Shown: positions 1 to 8,752, counted from the stretch's first letter. The stretch: DNA of 64,000 bases from Streptomyces caniscabiei (GCF_014930365.1 NZ_JABXWI010000018.1:1-64000), one strand, 5' to 3'. A program made the numbers and translations. The notes: generated by a model from the letters alone, not told the origin.

Positions 1-102
1 TGCACCGAGAACTCCACCCAGGCCAAGGGTGACGAGCCGCTGTCGCACATCCTGTCCGACATCCCGATCCTCTCGGACAACGGCAACGGCGGCGGCAAGT
101 AG
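1..102 (+). CDS. Rodlin family protein, C-terminal end (partial)
   Basis: The reading frame is open from the first base and stops with TAG at 100-102, so only the last 33 residues are present. They contain NSTQAKGDEPLSHILSD, which closely resembles the C-terminus of rodlins RdlA/RdlB (an NSTQAK...LSH core) as I remember them. Rodlins are secreted proteins that, with chaplins, organise the rodlet layer on aerial hyphae and spores. The fragment ends in a Gly/Asn-rich tail. A strong terminator follows at 126-160. The signal peptide and start lie outside the window. Confidence 0.75.
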   Translation, partial: CTENSTQAKGDEPLSHILSDIPILSDNGNGGGK

Positions 103-125
103 CCCCCACGCCACCACCGGACAGC

Positions 126-160
126 GAAAGCGGGTCGCCGAGCATCGGCGGCCCGCTTTC
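126..160 (+). terminator. Terminator hairpin after the rodlin gene
   Basis: GAAAGCGGG and CGCCGA (126-141, separated by one T) pair with TCGGCG and CCCGCTTTC (145-160). This gives a stem of about 15 pairs with one internal mismatch and a 3-base loop. It sits 24 bases after the rodlin stop and before the stop of the converging acyl-CoA ligase gene, so it may serve both strands. Confidence 0.75.
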
Positions 161-190
161 CTGTGCGCGCAGGGGTGCCACGCCCCCGGC

Positions 191-2116
191 TCACTTCCTG
201 GCGTACAGCGATTCGATCGCCGCCGCGTACGCCGCTGTGACCGCGTGGCGTTTGACCTTCATGGAGGGGGTGAGCAGGCCGTTCTCCTCGCTGAACTCGC
301 CTTCCACCAGTTTGAACTCGCGGATGGACTCGGCGCGGGAGACGGCCTGGTTGGCGTAGTCGACAGCCTGTTGGACGTCGGCGCGCATCCGGGGGTCGGT
401 GACGATCTCGGCGAGCGGGGTGTCCGGGGACATGCCGCGGACGTGCAGCCAGTGGGTGACGTCCTCGGGGTCGAGGGTGATGAGGGCGGCGACGAAGGGG
501 CGGTTGTCGCCGACGACGATGCACTGCCCGACCGGGGGACGGCTGCGCAGCCGGTCCTCCAGGACGGCCGGGGAGACGTTCTTGCCGCCGGAGGTGACGA
601 GGATGTCCTTCTTGCGGCCGGTGATGGTGAGGTAGCCGTCGTCGTCGAGGGCGCCGAGGTCACCGGTGGCGAACCAGTCGTCGGTGAGGGCGGCGTCGGT
701 GGCGACCGGGTTGTTCCAGTACGTGCCGAAGACGATGGCGCCCTTGATGAGGACCTCCCCGTCGTCGGCGATGCGGACGGCGGTGCCGGGGACGGGCTGG
801 CCGACGGTGCCGGGGCGGGGCTTCAACGGCGGGACGATGGTGGCGGCGGCGGTGGTCTCGGTGAGGCCGTAGCCCTCGTAGACGATGATCCCGGCGGCGT
901 AGAAGAACAGGTTGAGGTCGCGGTCGAGGGGGGAGCCGCCGCTGATGGCGTACCGCATGCGGCCGCCCAGCTCCCTGCGGACGCGGCGGTAGACCAGCAG
1001 GTCGTACAGGGCCCAGGCGGCGTACAGGCCGGGGGTCGGGCCGGGGCCCCGGTCCAGGAACTTGTCGAGGTAGGCGCGGGCGAAGCGGACGCCGAGGCGG
1101 TGGGCGCGGTCGAAGGAGGCGCCCCGGCCGAGGCGTTCGGCGGTGGCGCGGCCGGTGGCGTGGATCCGCTCGAAGAGGTACGGGACGCCGACCAGGAAGG
1201 TGGGGCGGAACTTCTTGAGCGCGGGCCGCAGTTCGTCGGGCTTGATGCTCGGGCAGTGGCCGATCTCGATGCGGGCCAGGAGACAGGCGATCTGGATGGT
1301 GCGGCCGAGGATGTGGGCGAGGGGGAGGAAGAGGAGGGTGGAGGCGACCTGGCCGGAGATCTCCTTGAAGATCGGGTGGAGCAGTTCGACCGTGTTGGCG
1401 GCCTCCGCGTGGAGGTTGGCGTGGGTGAGGACGCAGCCCTTGGGGCGGCCGGTGGTGCCGGAGGTGTAGCAGATGGTCGCCGCCGTGTCGGGGGTGAGGG
1501 CGGCGCGGCGCTTGGTGACCTCGTCGTCGGGGACACCCCGGCCGAGGTCGGCGAGGTGGGCGAGGGCCTCCCGGTCGATCTGCCAGACGTGCGGGGGCTG
1601 GGAGTGGCGGGCGGTGGCGGTGGCGACGGCCTCCGCGTTCTCGGGGGTCTCCACCACCACGAAACGGGAGCCCGAGTCGCGGACGATCCACTCGATCTGG
1701 TCCGGCGAGGACGTGGCGTAGACGGGGACGGACTGGCCGCCGGCCGCCCAGACGGCGAAGTCGACGACGGTCCACTCGTAGCGCGTACGGGACATCACCG
1801 CCACCCGGCCGCCGGGTTCGAGGCCGGCGGCGATCAACCCCTTGGCGGTGGCGGCGACTTCACGGGCGAAGGCGGCGGCGGTGACCGGGTGCCAGGTGCC
1901 GTGGCGGTCGGCGCGGCGCAGGACGACCGCGTCCGGGGCCTCCGTCGCGTTGCGGAAGGGAAGATCGGCGATGCTGCCACTGGTGGGCTGCGGGGCGAGG
2001 GCGGGCGTGCGCGCCTCACGGACGACTCCCCGCGCGTCCTTGACGACCTCGACCTCGACCCGGTCGAGCAGGGCGCCGCGCTGCTTCGCCCGGTTCAGGT
2101 CCTTGCGTACGCCCAT
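191..2116 (-). CDS. Long-chain fatty-acid--CoA ligase (AMP-forming)
   Basis: An ANL-superfamily enzyme of about 641 residues that activates fatty acids to acyl-AMP and then acyl-CoA, in the cytoplasm or at the membrane face. The P-loop-like adenylation motif YTSGTTGRPKGC, the GYGLTETTAA motif and the hinge/C-terminal stretch ATGDLGALDDDGYLTITGRK are all present and in order. Its length matches the FadD15/FACL class of actinomycetes. ATG at 2116 is preferred over the adjacent GTG at 2119 because GGGAG lies five bases upstream of the ATG. It is divergent from the chorismate mutase gene, and a palindrome at 2157-2170 lies in the shared promoter region. Confidence 0.9.
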   Translation of the reverse strand: MGVRKDLNRAKQRGALLDRVEVEVVKDARGVVREARTPALAPQPTSGSIADLPFRNATEAPDAVVLRRADRHGTWHPVTAAAFAREVAATAKGLIAAGLEPGGRVAVMSRTRYEWTVVDFAVWAAGGQSVPVYATSSPDQIEWIVRDSGSRFVVVETPENAEAVATATARHSQPPHVWQIDREALAHLADLGRGVPDDEVTKRRAALTPDTAATICYTSGTTGRPKGCVLTHANLHAEAANTVELLHPIFKEISGQVASTLLFLPLAHILGRTIQIACLLARIEIGHCPSIKPDELRPALKKFRPTFLVGVPYLFERIHATGRATAERLGRGASFDRAHRLGVRFARAYLDKFLDRGPGPTPGLYAAWALYDLLVYRRVRRELGGRMRYAISGGSPLDRDLNLFFYAAGIIVYEGYGLTETTAAATIVPPLKPRPGTVGQPVPGTAVRIADDGEVLIKGAIVFGTYWNNPVATDAALTDDWFATGDLGALDDDGYLTITGRKKDILVTSGGKNVSPAVLEDRLRSRPPVGQCIVVGDNRPFVAALITLDPEDVTHWLHVRGMSPDTPLAEIVTDPRMRADVQQAVDYANQAVSRAESIREFKLVEGEFSEENGLLTPSMKVKRHAVTAAYAAAIESLYARK

Positions 2117-2156
2117 CACGGCTCCCGAGGCCGACCCCTACATTACTGGCGAGTCA

Positions 2157-2170
2157 ACTTACCCGTAAGT
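2157..2170. promoter_or_regulatory. Palindrome between acyl-CoA ligase and chorismate mutase
   Basis: ACTTAC-CC-GTAAGT is a perfect 6+2+6 palindrome. It is preceded at about 2142-2156 by an imperfect one, TTACTGGCGAGTCA. Both lie 27-55 bases upstream of the ligase start, in the divergent intergenic region. TetR-family fatty-acid regulators (FadR/PsrA type) bind operators with TTAC/GTAA half-sites, so a fatty-acid-responsive operator is a reasonable inference, though no regulator gene is adjacent. Confidence 0.4.
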
Positions 2171-2235
2171 AAGAGATTTTCAAGGGTTTCGCCCCACTCC
2201 GGAGGCGGGTGGGGCACGTGTGATAGGCGTGGATC

Positions 2236-2874
2236 ATGCGCCCCCCACGCCTCAGGTCCGTCCTGATATCCGTCGTATCCGTCTGCGTCTCGTCCGCCGT
2301 GGTGCTGACCGGTGTCGCACCGGCCGCCGCCGATTCCTCTTCCACTCCCCCTCGTACGGTCGCGGGCGCCCGGTCGCTCACCGTGCTGACCGATCTGTTC
2401 GCCGAGCGGCTGCTCGTGGCGGACAAGGTCGCGGCGGCGAAGTACGGGACGGCCACGCCGATCGACGATCCCGTGCGGGAGAAGGCGATCCTGGACGACG
2501 TGGCGGCGCGGGCCGTCGGGCTCGGCCTCGATCCGGACGCCGTCACCGCGGTCTTCCGGGACCAGATCGAGGCCAACAAGCTGGTGCAGCGCGGTCTTTA
2601 CGCACGGTGGGACGCGCACCCCGAGGAGCGGCCCACCGAGCGGCCCGATCTGGTGAAGGAGGTGCGGCCGGTGCTCGACCGGATCACCACCGAGGTGCTG
2701 AGCGCGCTCCGGGAGACGGAGTCCTCGCGGGCCGGGGCGTCGTGCGGGCCCCGGCTGCGGGTGGCGGCGGTGCGGTCCGCGGTCGAACACCGGCTGGACC
2801 GGCTGCACGGGGAGGGGCTGGCGCGGGCGCTGCCCTCGGTCTGCGCGCCGAGGTCCTACGCCGTCAGCCCCTGA
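2236..2874 (+). CDS. Secreted chorismate mutase (AroQ gamma class)
   Basis: 212 residues beginning with a cleavable signal peptide: Arg-rich start, hydrophobic core around residues 8-30, then an APAAADS cleavage region. The mature part carries the helical AroQ signature (LTDLFAERLLVADKVAAAKY, then FRDQIEANKLVQRGLYARW), as in the exported chorismate mutase of Mycobacterium tuberculosis. It converts chorismate to prephenate, here outside the cytoplasm, so the physiological role is unclear. Two cysteines near the C-terminus (CGP..., VCAP) could form a disulfide as in other gamma-class enzymes. The stop overlaps the first base of a four-unit tandem repeat. Confidence 0.85.
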   Translation: MRPPRLRSVLISVVSVCVSSAVVLTGVAPAAADSSSTPPRTVAGARSLTVLTDLFAERLLVADKVAAAKYGTATPIDDPVREKAILDDVAARAVGLGLDPDAVTAVFRDQIEANKLVQRGLYARWDAHPEERPTERPDLVKEVRPVLDRITTEVLSALRETESSRAGASCGPRLRVAAVRSAVEHRLDRLHGEGLARALPSVCAPRSYAVSP

Positions 2875-2933
2875 CCCATCAGGTCCCAACCCATCAGGTC
2901 CTCACCCATCAGGTCCTAACCCATCAGGTTCTC
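2874..2933. repeat. Four-copy 15-bp tandem repeat
   Basis: Four consecutive 15-bp units of the form ACCCATCAGGTCCNN begin at 2874, 2889, 2904 and 2919. The first three differ only in the last two or three bases; the fourth has ACCCATCAGGTTCTC. The array fills the gap between two converging genes, and the last two units overlap the stop and last codons of the vWA lipoprotein gene. Confidence 0.9.
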
Positions 2934-4562
2934 CGCCGTCCTGATCGCCTCGGCCAGGGCGCGGAGGTCCTTGTCCTCGCGGTCCCTCGCCAGATCGTCC
3001 GCCCGGTCGCCCAGCCGGTTCAGGGAGGGGCGGGCCGGGAGGTCGGTCCAGCGGCCGTCCGTCTGGCGGAGGGCGTCGGCGAAGTACGCGGCCACGGCGG
3101 CGACCTGGAGACCGTACGGTGCGGAGGTCCACAGGCCGCTGTGGACCTCCGAGGCCTCCAGACCGGCCGATTCCTCGTGCGGGGTACGGGTGTCGGGGTC
3201 GAGCCAGCGGACGGTGGCGGTGGCGAGGTGACCGGCGTCGGTGCCGTCCTCGGTGCGGACGGCGTAGAGGGCGGTGACCGTGTGGCCGGGGCCGACCTCG
3301 CCGCCGTCGACGCGGTCGTCGCGGAAGTCCTCGTCGGCGACCTGCCGGTTGTCGTAGCCGATCAGGCGGAACTCCTCGACCGTCGCCGGGTCGAAGGAGA
3401 CCTGGACCTTGGCGTCGCGGGCGGTGAGGTCGACGTGGCGCGGGAGTTCCTCGCAGAAGACCTCCTCGGCCTCCTCCTCGGTGGACACGTAGGTGGTGTG
3501 GCCGTCGCCCCGGTCGGCGAGCTGTTCCATGAGGTCGTCGCCGTAGTCGCTGCCGACACCGACGCCGAAGAGGGTGATGCCGTGCTCACGGCGTTCGCCG
3601 GCGATGCGTTCGAGGATGGTGTCGGCGTCGGTGGCGCCGGTGTTGGCGAGGGCGTCGGAGAGCAGGACGACCCGGTTCGTCGCGCCCTTGCGCAGGCCCT
3701 CGACGGCGGTCTCGTAGCCGGTCTCGACGCCCGCCGCGAGGTTGGTGGAGTCGGTGGGCTCCAGGCTGTCGACCGCGTCCAGGATCTCGTCCCGGTCCTC
3801 GTCGAGGCGGGTCATCGGCAGCACGGTCTCGGCCTCGTCGCTGAAGGTGACGATGGCGACCGAGTCGTCGTCGCGCAGCCGGTTCGTCATCGTGCGCAGG
3901 GCGTCCTGGGCGAGGTCGAGGCGGCCCGGTTCGGCCATCGAGCCGGAGACGTCGATGACGAAGGTGAGGGCGGCGGGCGGGCGTTCGCGGTCGCCCCCGG
4001 CGGCCCGGGTGGCGAGGCCGACGCGGACCAGGGACCAGGGCCCGTCCTCGCCGGTGGTGCGGGCGCCGTCGACGGTCACCGAGAAGCCGTCGCCGTCGGG
4101 GCGTTCGTAGTCCTGGCGGAAGCTGTTGACGAACTCCTCCGGGCGGACGGTCGACGGGTCGGGCAGGCTGCCGTCGGCCAGGGTGCGGCGGGCGTAGCCG
4201 TAGGAGGCGGTGTCGACGTCGAGGGCGAAGGTGGACAGGTGGTCCTCGGGGGTGGGTGCGATGTCCTCGGACTCCTCGTCCCCCTCCCGCTGTTCACGGG
4301 GGCCGGTGCCCTCGGGGGCGGGGGCCGGGAAGCCGTCCGCCTTGCCGCCGTTCCCTCCCCGGTCGTACGAGGAGGAGTTGCCCCCGTCACCGCTGTTGCC
4401 GCAGCCGGTGAGGAGCAGGGCGCAGGCCGCGCCCAGGGCGATGAGTGCGGTGCCGGTCCGTCGTCGTGCCGTACGCCTCGATCCCGTACGCCTCGATTCC
4501 GTCGGCCTCGATTCCGTCGGCCTCGTCGTCGGCGTGCTCCTGGTATGGCGATACGTGTGCAT
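2916..4562 (-). CDS. von Willebrand factor A-domain lipoprotein (YfbK-like)
   Basis: 548 residues. A long basic N-region is followed by a hydrophobic segment and lipobox LLTGC (Cys54), so the protein is predicted to be a lipid-anchored surface protein. After a Gly/Ser/Asp-rich linker come a YfbK-type N-terminal domain (FALDVDTASYGYARRTL) and a vWA domain with an intact metal site DVSGS (D204, S206, S208). A DUF3520-like C-terminal part follows (DLTARDAKVQVSFDP onward). vWA domains bind protein partners through a metal ion; the partner here is unknown. The N-region is built of 15-bp repeats encoding TESRP/TESRR/TGSRR/TARRR, so the true start could lie after them. The ATG at 4562 is simply the longest frame. 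Confidence 0.85.
   Translation of the reverse strand: MHTYRHTRSTPTTRPTESRPTESRRTGSRRTARRRTGTALIALGAACALLLTGCGNSGDGGNSSSYDRGGNGGKADGFPAPAPEGTGPREQREGDEESEDIAPTPEDHLSTFALDVDTASYGYARRTLADGSLPDPSTVRPEEFVNSFRQDYERPDGDGFSVTVDGARTTGEDGPWSLVRVGLATRAAGGDRERPPAALTFVIDVSGSMAEPGRLDLAQDALRTMTNRLRDDDSVAIVTFSDEAETVLPMTRLDEDRDEILDAVDSLEPTDSTNLAAGVETGYETAVEGLRKGATNRVVLLSDALANTGATDADTILERIAGERREHGITLFGVGVGSDYGDDLMEQLADRGDGHTTYVSTEEEAEEVFCEELPRHVDLTARDAKVQVSFDPATVEEFRLIGYDNRQVADEDFRDDRVDGGEVGPGHTVTALYAVRTEDGTDAGHLATATVRWLDPDTRTPHEESAGLEASEVHSGLWTSAPYGLQVAAVAAYFADALRQTDGRWTDLPARPSLNRLGDRADDLARDREDKDLRALAEAIRTAENLMG
4471..4530. repeat. 15-bp tandem repeat in the N-terminal coding region
   Basis: Four 15-bp units (plus-strand phase GTACGCCTCGATTCC or GTCGGCCTCGATTCC) lie in tandem at 4471, 4486, 4501 and 4516, with divergence in the outer copies. 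Read on the minus strand in frame they encode five-residue Thr/Arg-rich repeats ahead of the lipoprotein signal sequence. Confidence 0.85.
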
Positions 4563-4731
4563 CCGGGCCCCCTAGCCACGTCGTCCGTCGCCTTGTCGCG
4601 GGTTCTCGCAGGCGACTGTTGTGACTGTGACGGCGGTGGGGGCCCGGATGTGCGCCACGGGGAGTTGCGGATGCGTCTCGAAGCGGCCACGGCGGGGGCC
4701 CGTCGAGACCGGTGGGTGATCCTCCGGTGAC

Positions 4732-5628
4732 CTAGGAGACGACGTCCTTGCGGCCGAAACCCCTGAAGGCCAGGGCGAACAGGATCAGGGCGTACGTTAT
4801 CGAGATCGAGACGCCCTGGATCATGTCGGTGTACTCGGGCTGGGGGCGGACGACGTCCAGCCAGGCGTACTGCCAGTGCGCGGGCAGGAAGTCGCGCCAG
4901 TCGCCGAGGGCCGTCACCGAGTCGAGCACATTGCCGACGATGGTGAGGCCGACGGCGCCGCCGACCGCGCCCAGCGGCGCGTCGGTCCGGGTGGACAGCC
5001 AGAACGCCATACCGGCGGTGACCAGTTGGGACACGAAGATGTACGCCACGGTGATCACCAGGGCCTGCGCGGCGGCGCCCGCGGCGAGTTCACCGCCGGT
5101 CGGCAGCTCCAGCGGGCCCCAGCCGTAGGCGGCGGTGCCGACGGCGAGGGCGACGACCGGCAGCAGCACCAGCGCGGCGAGGCTGAGGGTGAGGCCGACG
5201 ACGAGCTTGGACCACAGCAGCCGGGCGCGGGGCACGGGCGCGGCGAGGAGATAGCGCAGGGAGGACCAGCTGGCCTCCGAGGCGACCGTGTCGCCGCAGA
5301 ACAGCGCGACGGGGATGACGAGGAGGAAGCCCGCCGCGGCGAAGAGGTTCACCGCGGCGAAGTTCGCGCCGGACGCCGTCGCCGTGTCCATCAGGTTGAC
5401 CCGGTTGTTGCCCTCACCGGGCGAGCCGCCGACCTGGAAGGCGATCAGCAGCACGAGGGGCAGGGCGAACAGGATGCCGCCCATGACCATGGTGCGTCGG
5501 CGCTTCAGCTGGCGGACCAGCTCGACCCGCAGCGGGAGGGTGCGGCCGGCACGGTAGCCGTCGGCGACCTCGACGGGCCGCGTGGACCCGGGTTGTGCGT
5601 GCTCGGCACGCTCGGCCAGCGTGCTCAT
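4732..5628 (-). CDS. ABC-2 type transporter permease
   Basis: 298 residues. A cytoplasmic N-terminus of about 45 residues is followed by roughly six hydrophobic helices (for example GGILFALPLVLLIAF, LFAAAGFLLVIPVALF, LSLAALVLLPVVALAVG). An ABC-2 family motif region (SEASWSSLRYLLAAPVPRARLLWSKL) lies between helices two and three. It forms the membrane channel of an export-type ABC transporter whose ATPase is encoded immediately upstream; the start ATG overlaps that gene's TGA by four bases. The exported substrate is not evident. Confidence 0.85.
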   Translation of the reverse strand: MSTLAERAEHAQPGSTRPVEVADGYRAGRTLPLRVELVRQLKRRRTMVMGGILFALPLVLLIAFQVGGSPGEGNNRVNLMDTATASGANFAAVNLFAAAGFLLVIPVALFCGDTVASEASWSSLRYLLAAPVPRARLLWSKLVVGLTLSLAALVLLPVVALAVGTAAYGWGPLELPTGGELAAGAAAQALVITVAYIFVSQLVTAGMAFWLSTRTDAPLGAVGGAVGLTIVGNVLDSVTALGDWRDFLPAHWQYAWLDVVRPQPEYTDMIQGVSISITYALILFALAFRGFGRKDVVS

Positions 5629-8282
5629 GCGGACTCTCCGATCAGGGTGAGGAAGGCGTCTTCGAGGCGGCGGTGGGGGCCGACCGACGACACGGGGACC
5701 TCCAGCCGTACGAGGTCGGCGACCAGGCGCTGGGCGCTGCCGTCGGCGTCGAGGCGGACCACCAGTCCGTCGTCGGCGCGGACGGCCGAGTCGACGCCCG
5801 GCAGGGCCGCGATCTTCTCGACGACCGGCTCGTCCACGGGCTCGGACGTGCCGATCAGCAGCGTGTCGCCGGAGCCGACGATCTCGCTCACGGGGCCCGC
5901 CTGGACGAGCTGCCCGTGGTCCATGACGACCAGATGCGTACAGGTCTGCTCGACCTCCGCCAGCAGGTGGCTGGAGACGATGACCGTGCGGCCGGCGGCC
6001 GCGTACCGGATCATGACCTCGCGCATCTCGCGGATCTGCGGCGGGTCGAGTCCGTTGGTCGGCTCGTCGAGGATCAGCAGGTCGGGCAGGCCGAGCATGG
6101 CCTGGGCGATGGCGAGGCGCTGGCGCATGCCCTGGGAGTAGGTGCGGACCGCGCGGGCCAGGGCGTCGCCGAGACCGGCGATCTCCAGGGCCTCGTCGAG
6201 GTGCGCGTCCTCGGCGGGGCGGCCGGTGGCGGCCCAGTACAGCTCCAGGTTCTCGCGGCCGGAGAGGTGCGGGAGGAAGCCCGCGCCCTCGACGAACGCG
6301 CCGACCCGGGAGAGGACCGGGGCGCCCGGCACGATCGCGTGGCCGAAGACCCGGATCCGGCCGCCGTCGGGCTGGATCAGGCCCATCAGCATGCGCAGGG
6401 TCGTCGTCTTGCCCGCGCCGTTCGGTCCGAGCAGGCCGAGGACCTGGCCCTTCTCGACCCGGAAGGAGAGGTCGCGGACGCTGTAGCGGTCGCCGTTCCT
6501 GTACTTCTTGCTGAGGTCGGTGATCTCCAGCGGGACCTCGGCGAGCGCCGGGTCGGGGGCCGGGGTGACGATCCGGCGGCGGCCGGTGACCAGCAGGACG
6601 GCGGCGATCACGGCGCCGGCGACGGGCAGGTACCAGACCCAGGCGGGCAGCGCGTCCGCGCGGTCGGCCCGGCCGAGGGGCGTGGGCACCTCCAGGTCGC
6701 CCTTGAGGGAGACGGTGTACGTCGCCGGGCTCGTCGGCGAGGCGTAGCCGAGGTCGGTGGAGGCGAGGACCAGGCGCAGGCTGTGGCCGTCGTCGAGTTC
6801 GTGGTCGATGGCCGGGAGGGTGAGGCGGACGTCCTTGCCGGACTTGGCGCCCTCGACGCGCAGCGGTTCCACGAGCTGGGAGGGCAGGACCTGGGACCTG
6901 CCGTCCGGGCCGACGTCGTACACCTTGGCGAAGAGGACGGCGTCGTCGCTGGTCGACTTGATGTGGACCGTGGCCGTGGGCGAGCCGGTGATCTGGAGGT
7001 CGTCGGCGACGGGCTTCGACTGGAACGCGGCGAACTGGCCGGGGAAGTCCAGGGAGATGCTGACGCCGAGCGAGGAGAGCTGGGCGAGGCCGCCGCCGGC
7101 GCCGAGGCCGGGGAGGGCGGAGATACCGGGCGGGTTGGCGCCGGCCGGGTTCTCGAAGCTCTGCTCACGGCCGGCGAGGGCGATCTTGGTGGGGTCGCTC
7201 TCCAGGCCCGGGTAGGTGTCGTCGGTGGTGCCGGCCAGGCGGGGCTCGCCGTCGCCCGAGCCGGTGCCGAGGGTGCGGGTGACGCGGAAGGCGGAGCCGG
7301 TGTCGGCGCCCTTGTCGTCCTTGAGGTAGCGGTCGAACCAGGCGTCCGTCCGGGCCTGGACCCGGCTGGTCTCCATGTCGCCGCCGTCGTGGCCGCCGGA
7401 GATCCAGTCGACGTCCACGGGAGCGCCGTTGGCCTTGATCGCCTCGGCGGCGGCGTCGGCCTGGCCGAGCGGGAAGAGGGAGTCGGTCTGGCCCTGCATC
7501 AGCAGGGTGGGCACCTCGATGCGGTCGCCGACGGCCTCGGGGCTGCGCGCGGCGAGCAGCTTCACGGCCTCCGCGTCGGGTCGTCCCGACTCGGCGACCC
7601 GCTGGTACATCTCGCACAGCTGGGTCTCGAACTTCTCGCAGCCCCCGCCGGTGTTGACGAAGAGCCCGGCCCACAGCTTCTTGAAGACGCCGTTCGGGAA
7701 GAGGGCGTCCGCCAGGTTCCAGTACGTGATCGCGGGCGCGATGGCGTCGACGCGGTCGTCGTACCCGGCGGTCAGCAGCGCGATCGCGCCGCCGTAGGAG
7801 GCGCCGGCCATGCCGAGGCGGGGGTCGCCCTTCTTGTCGAGCTGCACCTCGGGGCGTTTCGCCAGCCAGTCGATCAGTTTCGAGACGTCGGCGACCTCGC
7901 CCTCGGGGTCGTTCAGCCCGATCTTGCCGGTCGACTTGCCGAAGCCGCGGGCGGACCAGGTCAGCACGGCGTAGCCGTCACGGGCGAGGGCCTCGGCCTG
8001 CTGGCGGACGTCGTTCTTGCTGCCGCCGAAGCCGTGGCCGAGCAGGACGGCCGGGCGGCGGCCGTCACCGCCGGAGGTGAAGTACGAGGTGTCGATGCGT
8101 ACGCCCTCGGCCGTCTCCATGGCCTGGTCGGCGCGTTTCACCGGCGCCGCTTCGTCCGAGGCGGTGGCCGTCCAGGTGCCCGCGCCGACGAGCACGACGA
8201 CGGCGGCCACGGCGGCGACGGCCCGCCTCGGCCTCCGCCGCAGCGCTCCGCGCAGGCGCGGCCCGGTCAGTCGAAGATCCAT
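5625..8282 (-). CDS. Fusion: extracytoplasmic S15-type hydrolase - TM helix - ABC transporter ATPase
   Basis: 885 residues. Residues 19-41 are an uncleaved-looking signal anchor. Residues about 60-400 are an alpha/beta hydrolase with oxyanion motif HGFGG (83-87), nucleophile elbow GASYGG (Ser162) and candidate triad partners Asp267 and His298. Residues about 405-530 resemble the PepX-C/CocE jelly roll. A second hydrophobic helix (549-567) leads to a complete ABC ATPase with Walker A GPNGAGKTT (619-627), signature YSQGMRQRL and Walker B LLILDEPTNGLDP. The topology places the hydrolase outside and the ATPase inside one membrane-spanning polypeptide. It is translationally coupled to the ABC-2 permease (ATGA overlap). 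Role inferred: export linked to hydrolysis of a peptide or ester, substrate unknown. Confidence 0.88.
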   Translation of the reverse strand: MDLRLTGPRLRGALRRRPRRAVAAVAAVVVLVGAGTWTATASDEAAPVKRADQAMETAEGVRIDTSYFTSGGDGRRPAVLLGHGFGGSKNDVRQQAEALARDGYAVLTWSARGFGKSTGKIGLNDPEGEVADVSKLIDWLAKRPEVQLDKKGDPRLGMAGASYGGAIALLTAGYDDRVDAIAPAITYWNLADALFPNGVFKKLWAGLFVNTGGGCEKFETQLCEMYQRVAESGRPDAEAVKLLAARSPEAVGDRIEVPTLLMQGQTDSLFPLGQADAAAEAIKANGAPVDVDWISGGHDGGDMETSRVQARTDAWFDRYLKDDKGADTGSAFRVTRTLGTGSGDGEPRLAGTTDDTYPGLESDPTKIALAGREQSFENPAGANPPGISALPGLGAGGGLAQLSSLGVSISLDFPGQFAAFQSKPVADDLQITGSPTATVHIKSTSDDAVLFAKVYDVGPDGRSQVLPSQLVEPLRVEGAKSGKDVRLTLPAIDHELDDGHSLRLVLASTDLGYASPTSPATYTVSLKGDLEVPTPLGRADRADALPAWVWYLPVAGAVIAAVLLVTGRRRIVTPAPDPALAEVPLEITDLSKKYRNGDRYSVRDLSFRVEKGQVLGLLGPNGAGKTTTLRMLMGLIQPDGGRIRVFGHAIVPGAPVLSRVGAFVEGAGFLPHLSGRENLELYWAATGRPAEDAHLDEALEIAGLGDALARAVRTYSQGMRQRLAIAQAMLGLPDLLILDEPTNGLDPPQIREMREVMIRYAAAGRTVIVSSHLLAEVEQTCTHLVVMDHGQLVQAGPVSEIVGSGDTLLIGTSEPVDEPVVEKIAALPGVDSAVRADDGLVVRLDADGSAQRLVADLVRLEVPVSSVGPHRRLEDAFLTLIGESA

Positions 8283-8534
8283 GCGTCAACGGTACGGGGC
8301 CCCTACCGTGCCCCAGGGCCCCCTGAGGGGGGAAGAGTGGGACATCCCACGGTCGTACGGGGGGAATTCGGCATACAGCGGGTGCGGTATGCGGGGGCGG
8401 CGGACGGACTCGACAGCAACCTGATAAGTCAGCCCTTCAGAGTTGCTTGAAGTTTCACATTGACTCGTGGGGCAGTGATCCAACAAGCTGATGATCTATC
8501 GCAACCCCCACTGCGCGAAGGGATCAACGCAGCG

Positions 8535-8711
8535 ATGCAACGACTCATCACCAAGGCCCTGACCACGGCCGCGGTCACCGCCGCCCTGATCGCCACGGCC
8601 GTCGGCATCACCTCCACCGACACCGGCCGGACGCCGTCGAACGGTCACTCCGTCTCGGCGGCGTGCTGGCCGAACACCCCGTGCTGGAAGGGTTGGGACG
8701 ACAGGGGCTAG
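8535..8711 (+). CDS. Small secreted peptide (58 aa), unknown function
   Basis: ATG at 8535 is preceded by AAGGGATC. The product begins MQRLITKALTTAAVTAALIATAVG, a basic start plus hydrophobic core typical of a signal peptide, and ends with a short Cys/Trp-containing tail (ACWPNTPCWKGWDDRG). The mature part would be only about 30 residues with two Cys that could form a disulfide. A strong terminator follows. I do not recognise the family; coding status rests on the ribosome site, signal-like sequence and terminator. Confidence 0.5.
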   Translation: MQRLITKALTTAAVTAALIATAVGITSTDTGRTPSNGHSVSAACWPNTPCWKGWDDRG

Positions 8712-8752
8712 GTCGGCACGGTCGGCTCCTCCGACCCCCAGGTGACGTGACA

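Noticed and set aside
2874..2933. Short CRISPR-like array
   Set aside because: The 15-bp units are directly adjacent with no spacers and there are no cas genes nearby.
5595..8450. 951-codon plus-strand frame opposite the hydrolase-ABC fusion
   Set aside because: Low-complexity Asp/Gly/Val-rich translation typical of a shadow frame; the opposite strand has all ABC and hydrolase motifs.
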